Notes: a model not told the origin generated them from the sequence alone. 36,933 nt of DNA from an uncultured Clostridia bacterium (GCA_947627075.1 CANQUR010000003.1:1-36933), one strand, 5' to 3'. Numbered from the stretch's first letter, positions 11,401 through 19,995 are shown. Numbers and translations: made by a program.

Positions 11401-11505
11401 CAGGTCGAACTTTATGCGCTTGCAGTTGAAAGACTTCTTTCAAAGCATGTGACGGGCAAGTACCTTTACTATTTCGACAGCGGGATATTCGTCGAAGTGA
11501 AATGA
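8437..11505 (+). CDS. addA: AddA subunit, UvrD-like helicase/nuclease
   Basis: Start taken at MDRVWSEGQKEVI; Walker A SASAGSGKTTVM, VDEYQDINPLQ, VGDIKQSIYAFRG, FMTVHKSKGLEF, nuclease VDYKTG; overlaps addB by 8 bp. Confidence 0.93.
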   Translation: MDRVWSEGQKEVIYSNDDRILVSASAGSGKTTVMIERILRLLSEGAKLSDMLICTFTKASAADMRAKLYGEMTKRGMKDEIKELSRADISTIDSFCQRLVSKYFYELGIDPQFDVLDELESKTLISGAVEKAIEECEDDDDFYELERILRVNRKNKTLKDAISAIMNFSAINQTFPSYSYDEEQVRKEAEDYMFGLKKKVSESIERLFEVIDEDVAHAQFCAALETGSLNFTKRQLKNKEFGACIDYLRDKIDDYYKVLDKFENLKPQSDSERFIRTLIKAAKKAQKDYADEKSKRSAVDFADLESMAMKILISDAKYEIRKKYKYIFVDEYQDINPLQESILSSIAEGNSLFMVGDIKQSIYAFRGCAPEIFKNKYDLYKREGGGKVINLDINYRSSKKVVEFVNKVFSELMSEEFGGVDYKANPMISFTDDEGYVKIHLVTGKETKYKPDDAYSVRDQRDHVKTRSEAEADIIAQRIVELIGGPDNVTFGDIAILSRSMKTFEKGVARRLKDMNIPISLKEDAHYLDSPITGQLIEFLRLIDNKCDDKALAMTMLSPLGGFCENELATVRINGNGNFYECVYCSDDPKIAEFVQKLDRYCEYSLVKSADELADMIVSENGYFNYAFRLGEDSPEILDKFLEFLKECPYKSCLRSTLKFIDDHDPFAQLTGEENAVKFMTVHKSKGLEFKYVFLIGLEKSFKLRDRIGSIFIDKHIGMNVYEDHCAYKSDLQFVDEIKMRKDILEEELRIFYVALTRAKHGLELFGSLSDSKHTISAYETQPARIVELSECGSALEWLSPVLKFAKRYDISQIPVDEAQKRDVFIGKADDEFVNELKNYFDFSLPNNAPVKSYVSKLAHEDDDAIVMIPEPRSEGNAIERGNAYHRAMEAIDFSSPDISVVDEKDMELIDSEKLLEAAEKMKAFSGKIYKEKPFMLKLDASEAGIEGNGNMLVQGVIDLLFIDGDDAIIVDYKTGAAHGSFESGYFKQVELYALAVERLLSKHVTGKYLYYFDSGIFVEVK

Positions 11506-11548
11506 AATCTGTCGAATAACTTGGAATTTTGCTTTTGTGCGTACAAAA

Positions 11549-11586
11549 AAAAGCCTCGTGTGCTAAAATGGCATTAGGAGGCTTTT
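11549..11586 (+). terminator. Terminator-like hairpin that also contains the SD (and a possible extended -10) of the next small ORF
   Basis: AAAAGCCTC (11549-11557) pairs with GAGGCTTTT (11578-11586); loop carries TGCTAAAAT; 3' arm overlaps TAGGAGG. Confidence 0.6.
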
Positions 11587-11754
11587 ATGATACCGAAATT
11601 GATAAAAAGCGAAACCGAAAAATCCTTTGACGTTAAGATCGAAGACGTGGAAAAGGTTTTGTCCGAAAATTATTATAAAGAGGGAAGCGCGCAAAAAAGC
11701 TTGGAAATATTAAAGAGCTTACTTGCCGCCGTCGATAAACAAAAGATCATATGA
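11587..11754 (+). CDS. Small hypothetical protein (55 aa)
   Basis: MIPKLIKSETEKSFDVKIEDVEKVLSENYYKEGSAQKSLEILKSLLAAVDKQKII*; SD TAGGAGG 5-6 nt upstream; below the length cut-off of the ORF track. Confidence 0.6.
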   Translation: MIPKLIKSETEKSFDVKIEDVEKVLSENYYKEGSAQKSLEILKSLLAAVDKQKII

Positions 11755-12016
11755 GGACGGCGAACGCCGCTATCGATACGATAAACGAAATTGCCGAAAT
11801 TATCCCGCACGCTTTGCACAGTTTGCTTTTGGACAAGATCACGCTTACGGAGCAACAAACTGCCGATATCGTGAAACCCAACAAAATTGCAACTAATGCA
11901 AACGGAGCGAATAATTGAGTAAGTTCGCACGAGATGGCAAGCGCAAGTCCATATCCGGATAAGGCGCAACCCAAAACGCTCGAGATGATTAAGATTACGG
12001 GCACGATCTTTTTCAT
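11747..12016 (-). CDS. Small hydrophobic membrane protein (89 aa)
   Basis: About three hydrophobic segments; TTGACA-N17-TAGACT promoter immediately upstream. Confidence 0.65.
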   Translation of the reverse strand: MKKIVPVILIISSVLGCALSGYGLALAISCELTQLFAPFALVAILLGFTISAVCCSVSVILSKSKLCKACGIISAISFIVSIAAFAVLI

Positions 12017-12064
12017 GCCTTTAGTCTACCATATAAAAAGAACGCTGTCAATTTTATTTATGCA

Positions 12065-12103
12065 AAAAAAGGCGGGTCTCGCTTAAAATGCAAGAGCCCG
12101 CCT
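12065..12103 (-). terminator. Terminator of SpaA-like gene
   Basis: GGCGGGTCT...GAGCCCGCC stem followed (minus strand) by a T7 run. Confidence 0.75.
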
Positions 12104-12116
12104 ATCAAACAGGCGC

Positions 12117-12404
12117 TTATCTGCAATCCACGCCGTATTTGATGATCTTGATGCTGCCCGTTTTGCGTTTGTTGACAAATTCCACGCAACGGTGGTCGTT
12201 ATTTTCGTCTATGACGATCTCGACTTCTTCGCAGCAACGGTGGTAGCCTTGGGGCGGCTCCACTTCACGTAAGTAATACTTGCCGAAAGGCAAGCAATCG
12301 ATGATAGCTTCGCCGTTTGCGTCGGTCTTTATGCACATGATCTGTTCGTGATGACAGTCCATAAGCACAAACTTGGCTCCGCTCAATCTTGTTTTTTCTT
12401 GCAT
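12117..12404 (-). CDS. Single-domain SpaA/Cna-B (prealbumin-like) protein, Cys-rich, no signal peptide
   Basis: LSGAKFVLMD...TDANGEAIIDCLPFGKYYLREVEPPQGY...VEFVNKRKTGSIKIIK matches the SpaA-type repeat pattern; start at 12404 supported by SD AAGGAG. Confidence 0.75.
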   Translation of the reverse strand: MQEKTRLSGAKFVLMDCHHEQIMCIKTDANGEAIIDCLPFGKYYLREVEPPQGYHRCCEEVEIVIDENNDHRCVEFVNKRKTGSIKIIKYGVDCR

Positions 12405-12491
12405 GGTTTTCTCCTTGAAAAATTTCAATGCGGCTTAATATATAATATTTGTTCACGCTCGATAGTGTGAATAAAATTTTCGCGAATATGC

Positions 12492-12520
12492 TTGACTTTT
12501 TTTCGCTTTTCGTCTATAAT
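12492..12520 (+). promoter_or_regulatory. Sigma-A type promoter
   Basis: TTGACT-N17-TATAAT. Confidence 0.75.
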
Positions 12521-12537
12521 TATCGATGAGGAGATTT

Positions 12538-12927
12538 ATGAAAGGCTTTGCGATAATATTAATTGCCGTATCGATCGCCATTATGTGTATCGGATGCGGT
12601 CCGTATGCCGACGTTGCGGGCACATATGTCTATCGCGACGGCAATAATTTCACCTATACCGTGACGCTGAAAGGCGACGGCGGATTTAGGTTTGCTCGCA
12701 AGATCCCAAAGACGAGTTCGCTTTACGGATCGCCTCTCGACAATGACGATCATAATGTAAGGGAAGGATCTTTCACGTATGACAACGGCACGATAAGCAT
12801 CGAATTTTCTTACTATGAGGAAGCGCAAAAGGGCATTGTCCACGGCACAGCGAAGGCTCGTATCGCCAACAATAAGCTCATCATTTCGGGTAACGATCAA
12901 ATCAACGGAACCTTTACCAAGCAGTGA
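12538..12927 (+). CDS. Small lipoprotein
   Basis: MKGFAIILIAVSIAIMCIGCGPY lipobox; SD GAGGAG upstream (alternative start 12526). Confidence 0.7.
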   Translation: MKGFAIILIAVSIAIMCIGCGPYADVAGTYVYRDGNNFTYTVTLKGDGGFRFARKIPKTSSLYGSPLDNDDHNVREGSFTYDNGTISIEFSYYEEAQKGIVHGTAKARIANNKLIISGNDQINGTFTKQ

Positions 12928-12954
12928 TTTTCTATAAGGAGAAGGAGAGACTTT

Positions 12955-13350
12955 ATGAAAAAATTTTATGCGGTGTTTGGAGTTTTGCTTATTTCCATAG
13001 CGTGTCTATGCGCTTGTACGCCTAAATATGACGACATAAAAAATACCTATGCCGAAGCGGGATATAAAATTTATGCCATACCTTTGGATTCGGATATAGC
13101 CGAAATGAGCGCAACTACCGCCGGATTCGATCTCAGCAAGACGGATAAAATGTTTTACGCGATAAAAAACGAGGGCAATATTCCCAATCGTAACAGAGTC
13201 GACGTCGTATCCTTTACCGATGGGAAGGAAGCCACGGCTTTTTATAACAGTCAAAAGGAAAACGAAGCCGTCACGGCGGACTTCAGCGTCATAAAAAAGG
13301 GCAATACCGTGATATACGGCACAAAGGACGCGGTCAATGTGATCAAATAG
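12955..13350 (+). CDS. Small lipoprotein
   Basis: MKKFYAVFGVLLISIACLCACTPKYDD lipobox; SD AAGGAG. Confidence 0.75.
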   Translation: MKKFYAVFGVLLISIACLCACTPKYDDIKNTYAEAGYKIYAIPLDSDIAEMSATTAGFDLSKTDKMFYAIKNEGNIPNRNRVDVVSFTDGKEATAFYNSQKENEAVTADFSVIKKGNTVIYGTKDAVNVIK

Positions 13351-13379
13351 ATCGGTATTGTAATTATGATATTTGTTTG

Positions 13380-13404
13380 GAAGCGGCATATTTTATGCCG
13401 CTTC
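13380..13404 (+). terminator. Terminator-like hairpin
   Basis: GAAGCGGCATA-TTT-TATGCCGCTTC perfect 11-bp stem. Confidence 0.55.
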
Positions 13405-13547
13405 ATTATATGCTTTTAAGGGAGCTTTTTCGATAAAAAATTATATTTTTCGCTTTTACATACGCAAAAGAGTTGTTTTTTGTGAATTCAATATGATATA
13501 ATTATCAAGTTCGGAGTAACGATCCGAAATAAAAAAAGGAGAGAGTT

Positions 13548-15770
13548 ATGAACACTCAATTACTTATCATTGTAGTAATGTTTGCGGCTGTTCTCGGACT
13601 CAGCTATGCTGCGCTCAACTTTTACCTCACCAAAAAGCTTAAAGAGGGAAACGAGCGTATGCAGTTTATCGCTTCGAAGATCCGTGAAGGTGCAAACGCA
13701 TTTATTCGCTACGAATATAAAATAGTGGCGATCATAGGAGCAATAGTTGCCGTTGTCCTCGGACTGTTTATCGCTTGGGAAGCGGGCGTTGCCTTTGTTA
13801 TAGGCGCAGTCATGTCGGCTACGGCAGGCTTTATAGGCATGAAGATCGCCACATATGCCAACGTTCGAGTTACCAATGCGGCAAATGAAACCCGCAACAC
13901 CGGCGACACACTTAAGGTGGCGTTCCGCGGCGGTTCGGTCATGGGACTTTGCGTATCCGGTTGCGCGCTTTTCGGAGCCGTTATCGTATTTTGTATATTC
14001 GGTATAGCAATGAAGATGACTTCTTTCGAAGGCGGCAAGGTCGTAGAACATGTCAATTTCATTACTGGACAATCGTATAACCTTTCGATAATCCTTTCCG
14101 GCTATGCGCTCGGTTGCTCTATAATAGCGCTTTTCAATCGTGTTGGCGGCGGAATTTACACAAAGGCTGCCGATATGGGCGCAGACCTTGTGGGCAAGAC
14201 CGAAGCTCATATACCCGAGGATGATCCTCGTAACCCCGCGACAATTGCCGATAACGTAGGCGATAACGTAGGTGACGTAGCTGGACTCGGCGCAGACCTT
14301 CTCGAAAGCTACATGGGCGCTATCATGTCCACCGCGATCCTTGCGATAGAACTTTTCGCCAACAGCTTGGCATTGCAATTGGGATTTTACGAACAGCTTT
14401 ATCAAAAGATGATATTGTTCCCGTTCATTTTCTCGGCAATAGGACTTATCGGTTGCGTTATAGGAATTTCATATCCTCTCGTTAAACGCAAGCTTTCGGA
14501 TAATCCGCACCGTGAACTCAACCTTGCCACTTGGATAAGCGCGGGCGTTACGGTAATAGGCGGCGGAGTTCTTACATATTTGTTATTCAACGGCGAGGAT
14601 GCCGAGGTATTAAAAGAGTTAGTCAATTTCAAACTCGGTGCCATCACTCCGTGGGTAGCCGCAACGCTTGGTATCGTTGCCGGAATAGTAATAGGTATCA
14701 TTTCGGAATATTATACGAGCTATGACTTTAAGCCCACTAAAAATATAGCGCATGCGAGCAAGGAAGGCCCCGCTCTTACCGTAACTCAAGGTATGGCAAC
14801 GGGTATGATATCCACAATGCTTCCCGTAGTCGTATTGGGCGTAGCTATTTTCGTTTGCTATGCGCTCGGCGGAATGTACGGAGTCGGATGCGGCGCTATG
14901 GGTATGCTTTCCTTTGTAGCGGCAACGGTTTCGGTGGATACTTATGGACCGATCAGCGATAATGCGGGCGGTATTGCCGAGATGAGTCGTCTCGACGAGG
15001 ACGTTCGTGCGATCACCGATAAACTTGACTCGGTTGGTAATACAACTGCTGCGATAGGCAAGGGCTTTGCTATCGGTTCGGCAGCTCTCGCTACCATGTC
15101 CATGATGTCCAGCTACCTTTATGCGGCAGGCAACGAATTCATGACGAGTGGCACACAATTGCTTCTCAATATCATCCGCGGCGACGTTATAGTAGGTGCA
15201 ATAGTGGGAGCGGCGATCCCGTATCTGTTCAGCGGTATGCTTATCAACGCGGTCGCCAAGGCGGCACGTCATATGGTGGAAGAAGTGCGACGTCAATTCC
15301 GCGAGAATCCGAAGATCCTCACAGGCGAAGAAGATCCCGATTCCACAAAATGCGTGACTATTTCTTCACAGGGTGCTTTGAAGCAAATGGTGGTTCCCTC
15401 TATCGTGGCAATAGCAATTCCGGTGGTTTGCGGATTTATTTTCGGACCGGGTTTTGTAGGCGGTATACTTATCGGCGCAACGCTTTCGGCGATCATGCTT
15501 GCCATATATACCGGTAACGCGGGCGGCGCTTGGGATAACGCAAAGAAGTTCATAGAGTCCGGTGGAGTAGAGGGTGCAAAGAAGGGCGATCCCACTCACG
15601 AGGCGGCTGTCGTAGGCGATACGGTAGGCGATCCGCTTAAAGATACTGTCGGACCTTCTCTCGACATACTTATCAAGATAATGTCCACCATTTCGCTCGT
15701 ATGCGTAGTAGTGTTCAGCAAATTCAATCTTATGTCGGCTTTGGATCTCGGATCCGTATTCGGATTTTAA
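13548..15770 (+). CDS. hppA: Membrane-bound K+-dependent-type cation-translocating pyrophosphatase
   Basis: 740 aa; EDDPRNPATIADNVGDNVGDVAGLGADLLESY; DTYGPISDNAGGIAEM; GNTTAAIGKGFAIGSAAL. Confidence 0.95.
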   Translation: MNTQLLIIVVMFAAVLGLSYAALNFYLTKKLKEGNERMQFIASKIREGANAFIRYEYKIVAIIGAIVAVVLGLFIAWEAGVAFVIGAVMSATAGFIGMKIATYANVRVTNAANETRNTGDTLKVAFRGGSVMGLCVSGCALFGAVIVFCIFGIAMKMTSFEGGKVVEHVNFITGQSYNLSIILSGYALGCSIIALFNRVGGGIYTKAADMGADLVGKTEAHIPEDDPRNPATIADNVGDNVGDVAGLGADLLESYMGAIMSTAILAIELFANSLALQLGFYEQLYQKMILFPFIFSAIGLIGCVIGISYPLVKRKLSDNPHRELNLATWISAGVTVIGGGVLTYLLFNGEDAEVLKELVNFKLGAITPWVAATLGIVAGIVIGIISEYYTSYDFKPTKNIAHASKEGPALTVTQGMATGMISTMLPVVVLGVAIFVCYALGGMYGVGCGAMGMLSFVAATVSVDTYGPISDNAGGIAEMSRLDEDVRAITDKLDSVGNTTAAIGKGFAIGSAALATMSMMSSYLYAAGNEFMTSGTQLLLNIIRGDVIVGAIVGAAIPYLFSGMLINAVAKAARHMVEEVRRQFRENPKILTGEEDPDSTKCVTISSQGALKQMVVPSIVAIAIPVVCGFIFGPGFVGGILIGATLSAIMLAIYTGNAGGAWDNAKKFIESGGVEGAKKGDPTHEAAVVGDTVGDPLKDTVGPSLDILIKIMSTISLVCVVVFSKFNLMSALDLGSVFGF

Positions 15771-15850
15771 TATATCGATAAGGTGCGAGGCGAGAGCTTC
15801 GTGCCGATAGAAAATCGAAAACAAAATTTTGGAACTGTGCTTTCAATGAT

Positions 15851-15883
15851 AAAACTCTCGGATGAATTCGTCCGAGAGTTTTT
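15851..15883 (+). terminator. Terminator of hppA
   Basis: AAAACTCTCGGA-TGAATTCG-TCCGAGAGTTTTT. Confidence 0.85.
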
Positions 15884-15944
15884 GTGTTTTGCTATTACGA
15901 TTGTTATAATTTAAGGAATCGAACACCAATAAATGATTATTGTC

Positions 15945-16289
15945 TTATTGAACATTTGTTTTATAGTCGTTTTCCTTGTTTTCACTTTCCTCGATCTGTT
16001 TTTTGTACTTACGGACTTTGACGTAAAAGAAAATTTCCGACGCAGAAAGTATCAAGAAAATAGCAAGCAAAATCCCCATAAATATCTTGCTGTAAAGAAA
16101 AGGCGCTTTCTCTTCAAGATCGGTAAATTCTTTCAGTATAGTCAACAAACATGGAACAACTCCAAAAACCCCAATGACAGTTGTCGTGATAATGCAATTT
16201 TTAGACCATTTTACAAATTTCTCAAAGTTGTTGTTAATATCGTTGTTTTTCGTTTTTATTGTCTTATCGGACATTTGTTTCATTGTCAT
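15945..16289 (-). CDS. Hypothetical membrane protein (about 114 aa)
   Basis: MTMKQMSDKTIKTKNND... with two hydrophobic segments (CIITTTVIGVFGVVPCLLTIL; IFMGILLAIFLILSASEIFFYV); start chosen inside the longer ORF. Confidence 0.5.
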   Translation of the reverse strand: MTMKQMSDKTIKTKNNDINNNFEKFVKWSKNCIITTTVIGVFGVVPCLLTILKEFTDLEEKAPFLYSKIFMGILLAIFLILSASEIFFYVKVRKYKKQIEESENKENDYKTNVQ

Positions 16290-16581
16290 TCCCTTTATTT
16301 TTGTTTGTCTTTGATTGCAACTCGTCTTTGCTCTTTGCTGCAAATGATATTTCATTATCATATCGAGTTTGGAGAGCGGAACGGTAGCGAAAACAAGTGC
16401 TTGCAATGTTGATACAATAGCCACTTTAACCGCAAATGCTTGGACACTACAAATATACCATAAAAGCACCTTACAAGTCAAGCGGACCTCCGTTTTCTGT
16501 TTACAATTGCCGAATTCGGGCGAAAAAAGGAGTTACATTCTATCTTTTTTGCCGGATTTGCTATAAAGACCCGAAATTCAG

Positions 16582-16610
16582 TTGACTTATTTGGGCGATT
16601 TCTTTATAAT
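16582..16610 (+). promoter_or_regulatory. rpmH promoter
   Basis: TTGACT-N17-TATAAT. Confidence 0.85.
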
Positions 16611-16646
16611 ATATAAGCGCAATTTTATTTACAAGAGGATTAGACT

Positions 16647-16799
16647 ATGAAAAGAACTTATCAACCCAAAAAGAGAACTCGTGCAAAGGTACACGGCTTC
16701 AGACAAAGAATGAGGACACAAGGCGGAAGAAGAGTGCTTGCTCGCCGCAGAATGAAGGGCAGAAAGAATATTGCCGCAAAGCCTCTCGGCTCTCATTAA
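16647..16799 (+). CDS. rpmH: 50S ribosomal protein L34
   Basis: [50 protein letters not shown]; 50 aa, below ORF-track cut-off. Confidence 0.95.
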   Translation: MKRTYQPKKRTRAKVHGFRQRMRTQGGRRVLARRRMKGRKNIAAKPLGSH

Positions 16800-16826
16800 G
16801 ACCTTAACGTCCACCCAAACGGGTAT

Positions 16827-17153
16827 ATGCTTAAAAAAGCTTACAGACTGACAAAACACGGATCGTTCGGATTTGTATATCGCAAAGGAGAGAACAAAGC
16901 TTCGGCGGCGTTTTCTCTATTTTATGTTAGGTCCGCTTCGTTCAGAATAGGCTTTTCGGTGAGCAACAAAATAGGCAAGGCTACCGTTCGAAACAAACTT
17001 AAACGCCGTATGCGCGCGGCAATAGGCGAATTGATGCCGTTGCCGAAATATCAAATGGTGCTTGTGGCAAAAATCGACGCGACGCAACTCGATTATCATG
17101 GGATAAAAAGCGATATCGAGCGACTTTTGACCAAAGCAAAGCTTGTGGGATAG
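16827..17153 (+). CDS. rnpA: Ribonuclease P protein component
   Basis: RIGFSVSNKIGKATVRNKLKRRMR; between rpmH and yidD. Confidence 0.93.
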   Translation: MLKKAYRLTKHGSFGFVYRKGENKASAAFSLFYVRSASFRIGFSVSNKIGKATVRNKLKRRMRAAIGELMPLPKYQMVLVAKIDATQLDYHGIKSDIERLLTKAKLVG

Positions 17154-17158
17154 ATGGC

Positions 17159-17440
17159 ATGAAGAAGAAAAGACGCAATTGGCTTATATATATTTTGAGC
17201 CTTAAGTGGTTACTTGTTTTGCCTGTACTTTTTTATAAGAAATGTCTGTCTCCGTTGATGCCGAATGTTTGCATATATTATCCAAGCTGTTCGACTTATA
17301 TGCTCGAATGCATAAAGGAATTCGGCTTAAAAGGCGTGTTTATAGGGCTTAAACGCCTATGTAGGTGCACACCGGCTCATGACGGCGGATACGACCCGCC
17401 ACCTATCAATCGTAAAGGAGATATCAAATGGCTTTTTTGA
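17159..17440 (+). CDS. yidD: Membrane protein insertion efficiency factor YidD
   Basis: FYKKCLSPLMPNVCIYYPSCSTYMLECIKEFG...RCTPAHDGGYDPPP. Confidence 0.93.
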   Translation: MKKKRRNWLIYILSLKWLLVLPVLFYKKCLSPLMPNVCIYYPSCSTYMLECIKEFGLKGVFIGLKRLCRCTPAHDGGYDPPPINRKGDIKWLF

Positions 17441-18876
17441 CTTCGGCAGTTCAGATGACCGAGCCCAATGGACTATGGCAATGGTTCATTCTAAACGTAT
17501 TCGGTTTTATAGGCGATTACGGCTGGCGAATAGTTTTATTGGTAGTTTTCCTTAAGCTTATATTGTCGCCCCTTGACTTTTATCAAAGATACAAGATGCG
17601 CAAAAATCAAAGCATCACCGAGGCGCTTAAACCCCAACTTGAAAAGCTTGAAAAGCAATATGGCGAGGATAAACGTACCTTGCAACAAAAGCAGATGGAG
17701 CTTAACCGCAAGGCAGGTTTCAGCTATATGTCCGCATGTATCCCGCTTATAATAACGCTGGTTTTGTTTATCACGTTCTTTACGGGCTTCCGTTCTGTCA
17801 GCGCATATATGGAATTCAAGCAATATGTCGAAATGCATGAGTCGTATGTCAATGCCTATAACGAAACGGGCTTCGATTATGGAGTCAGAAAGAATGCAAA
17901 AGGCGAAAGATACAAGCTTACCTATGACGCAAACAAGGACTATAGCGAAATCGACGAATGGCTTAGCGGTATCTTTTTGAGCGATGATCCGGCGGCGGAA
18001 TTGAAAAACAGCGTCGACGACGTCATAAATGACGAATTCAATAACGTCGGTTTGGCGGACTATGCTACTATTTTGATGAGATACAAGGAAGAAATAGTCG
18101 ATAGCGGCAAGACGTATAAAGATTTTTTGATCCAATATCAAGGTGAGACCGATCCCGTAAAAGAAGACGATCCTCAGGATGTCAAAGAGCAAAAGATGGC
18201 GCTCAACGACTATTTGTGCTCCATGAGCATTCTTATGCAAGCAAAAGCTCAAGACGGGACGGTAGAAGCATTCAAGGAAAACCGAACGCCGTTCCTTTGG
18301 GTAAAGAGCATTTGGGTGGCAGATGTGCCTTGGGCAAAGGCTTTGCCGGAATGGAACACGTTCAAAACTACGATGAACAGCTACGGCTATCTTGCCGACA
18401 ACATAAACAACAACCCGAGCAATGTCTACAAACATGACGACAACAGTGAGGACTATAAATACTACAGCCTCATCGACCAATCTACCTATGAGATCGTGAC
18501 TTCGAAGGTCCGCAAGGAAAGCGATCTCTACAATACCAACGGTTATCTTATTTTGGTGGTGTTGGTTCTCGGTCTCAGTATACTGTCGCAAGTCATATCC
18601 AATATGCAACAAAAGAAGTCCGGACAGGCGGCGCAAGGCGACGGAATGGGCATGATGAAGGTAATGCTTTGGATAATGCCGATAATGCTCGGAGTTTTTG
18701 CGCTTACGAGCTCGAGCGCGTTCACTTTGTATATGGTAGTGAACTCAGTCATGTCGCTTGTCATCAACCTTATCACGTCGCTTATAGTCAATGCGATCTT
18801 CGGCAAGAAAAAAGGCGATTCTATGGTAGTAAAGCACGGGCGTGTCGATCCGAATGAAAAAATAAATAAGAAATAG
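17428..18876 (+). CDS. yidC: Membrane protein insertase YidC/OxaA with a large extracellular-loop insertion
   Basis: Position after yidD; core TM motifs LSPLDFYQRYKM, FFTGFRSVSAYMEF, VADVPWAKALPEW; 482 aa. Confidence 0.9.
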   Translation: MAFLTSAVQMTEPNGLWQWFILNVFGFIGDYGWRIVLLVVFLKLILSPLDFYQRYKMRKNQSITEALKPQLEKLEKQYGEDKRTLQQKQMELNRKAGFSYMSACIPLIITLVLFITFFTGFRSVSAYMEFKQYVEMHESYVNAYNETGFDYGVRKNAKGERYKLTYDANKDYSEIDEWLSGIFLSDDPAAELKNSVDDVINDEFNNVGLADYATILMRYKEEIVDSGKTYKDFLIQYQGETDPVKEDDPQDVKEQKMALNDYLCSMSILMQAKAQDGTVEAFKENRTPFLWVKSIWVADVPWAKALPEWNTFKTTMNSYGYLADNINNNPSNVYKHDDNSEDYKYYSLIDQSTYEIVTSKVRKESDLYNTNGYLILVVLVLGLSILSQVISNMQQKKSGQAAQGDGMGMMKVMLWIMPIMLGVFALTSSSAFTLYMVVNSVMSLVINLITSLIVNAIFGKKKGDSMVVKHGRVDPNEKINKK

Positions 18877-18890
18877 GAGTAAAATTTTTA

Positions 18891-19757
18891 ATGATCGTAA
18901 TTGAATCAACAGGTAGAAAGTTAAAGGACGCTATCGACAACGGACTTAACGAGCTTAAAAAGACGCTCGACGAAGTGGAAGTTGAGGTGCTCGACAACGG
19001 CGGTTTGTTCCGTAAGGCAAAGGTAAGGATCACTGTACACGGAGAGGATCCCGTACCTACCGAGAAAAAAGAAATCGAAAAAAAGACAGACGAAATAAAG
19101 ACAGACGAAATAAAGGTGGAAAAGCAAGAGCGCCCCGTGACTCACGAGCGTGTTCCCGAAAGATCGAAGGAACGCAAGGAGCATCGTCCCAAGGAAGTCA
19201 AAGAGCAAGTTGCAAAGACTACGCAAAAGGAAACTCCCGAACAAAAGACGATCGAGGAACACGTTGAGGCGGAAAAGAAAGAGCCTCGCCATTATGAACC
19301 CGTCACTCCCGAGGTCGTAAAGAAGGCAGAAGATTTTGTTACCGCATTGATACAAAAAATGGGATTTGACGCAAAGATCTCTACCACTGTGGACGATGGA
19401 AAATTGACTATAGCTCTCGAGACCGAAAGCAGCCCGCTTATAGGGTATCACGGCGAAGTACTCGACTCGATAGAATATATCACAAACTACGTCATCAATC
19501 GTGAGGCGGAAAAATTTTATCATGTGGTCGTGGATTGCAACGGTTATCGAGATAAGAGAAGGGAAAATCTTGTCGCTCTTGCCAACAAAATGGCGGCAAA
19601 GTGTTTGAAAACGCACCACAAGGTCTCGCTTGAAGCTATGAACAGCAACGAACGTAAAATAATCCATTCCACGCTTTCGGATAATGATCGAGTGATCACC
19701 CGTAGCGAAGGACATGAGCCCAATCGTCATGTCGTTATCATGTGCAAAAAAAAGTAA
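18891..19757 (+). CDS. khpB: RNA-binding protein KhpB/Jag (Jag_N, KH, R3H)
   Basis: Jag_N MIVIESTGRKLKDAIDNGL; KH ETESSPLIGYHGEVLDSIEYITNYV; R3H NSNERKIIHSTLSDNDRVITRSEGHEPNRHVVI. Confidence 0.92.
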   Translation: MIVIESTGRKLKDAIDNGLNELKKTLDEVEVEVLDNGGLFRKAKVRITVHGEDPVPTEKKEIEKKTDEIKTDEIKVEKQERPVTHERVPERSKERKEHRPKEVKEQVAKTTQKETPEQKTIEEHVEAEKKEPRHYEPVTPEVVKKAEDFVTALIQKMGFDAKISTTVDDGKLTIALETESSPLIGYHGEVLDSIEYITNYVINREAEKFYHVVVDCNGYRDKRRENLVALANKMAAKCLKTHHKVSLEAMNSNERKIIHSTLSDNDRVITRSEGHEPNRHVVIMCKKK

Positions 19758-19804
19758 GATCGAATGTACGAGGAAAATAGGATTGGGAACAGAAGAAATT
19801 TTAT

Positions 19805-19832
19805 AGAGTAGAGTACAAGCTCTGCTCTTTTA
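19805..19832 (+). terminator. Terminator of rpmH-khpB operon
   Basis: AGAGTAGAG-TACAAG-CTCTGCTCTTTT. Confidence 0.7.
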
Positions 19833-19995
19833 TTTTATTTGTCGTTTGAAGGTTTCGACCGTTATGGATATAAAAAGTTAAAAAAAGAAGTCGGGAAATG
19901 GATCTCGACTTCTTGATTGCCTGTTCGAAAGCGTAAAATGATGTAATATTTCATTATTTTACGCCGAAGCGTTTATGCTATCGTATTATACAGAG

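Noticed and set aside
16482-16646. Possible oriC upstream of rpmH
   Set aside because: No dnaA gene adjacent and no cluster of DnaA-box-like sequences seen; only a strong rpmH promoter.
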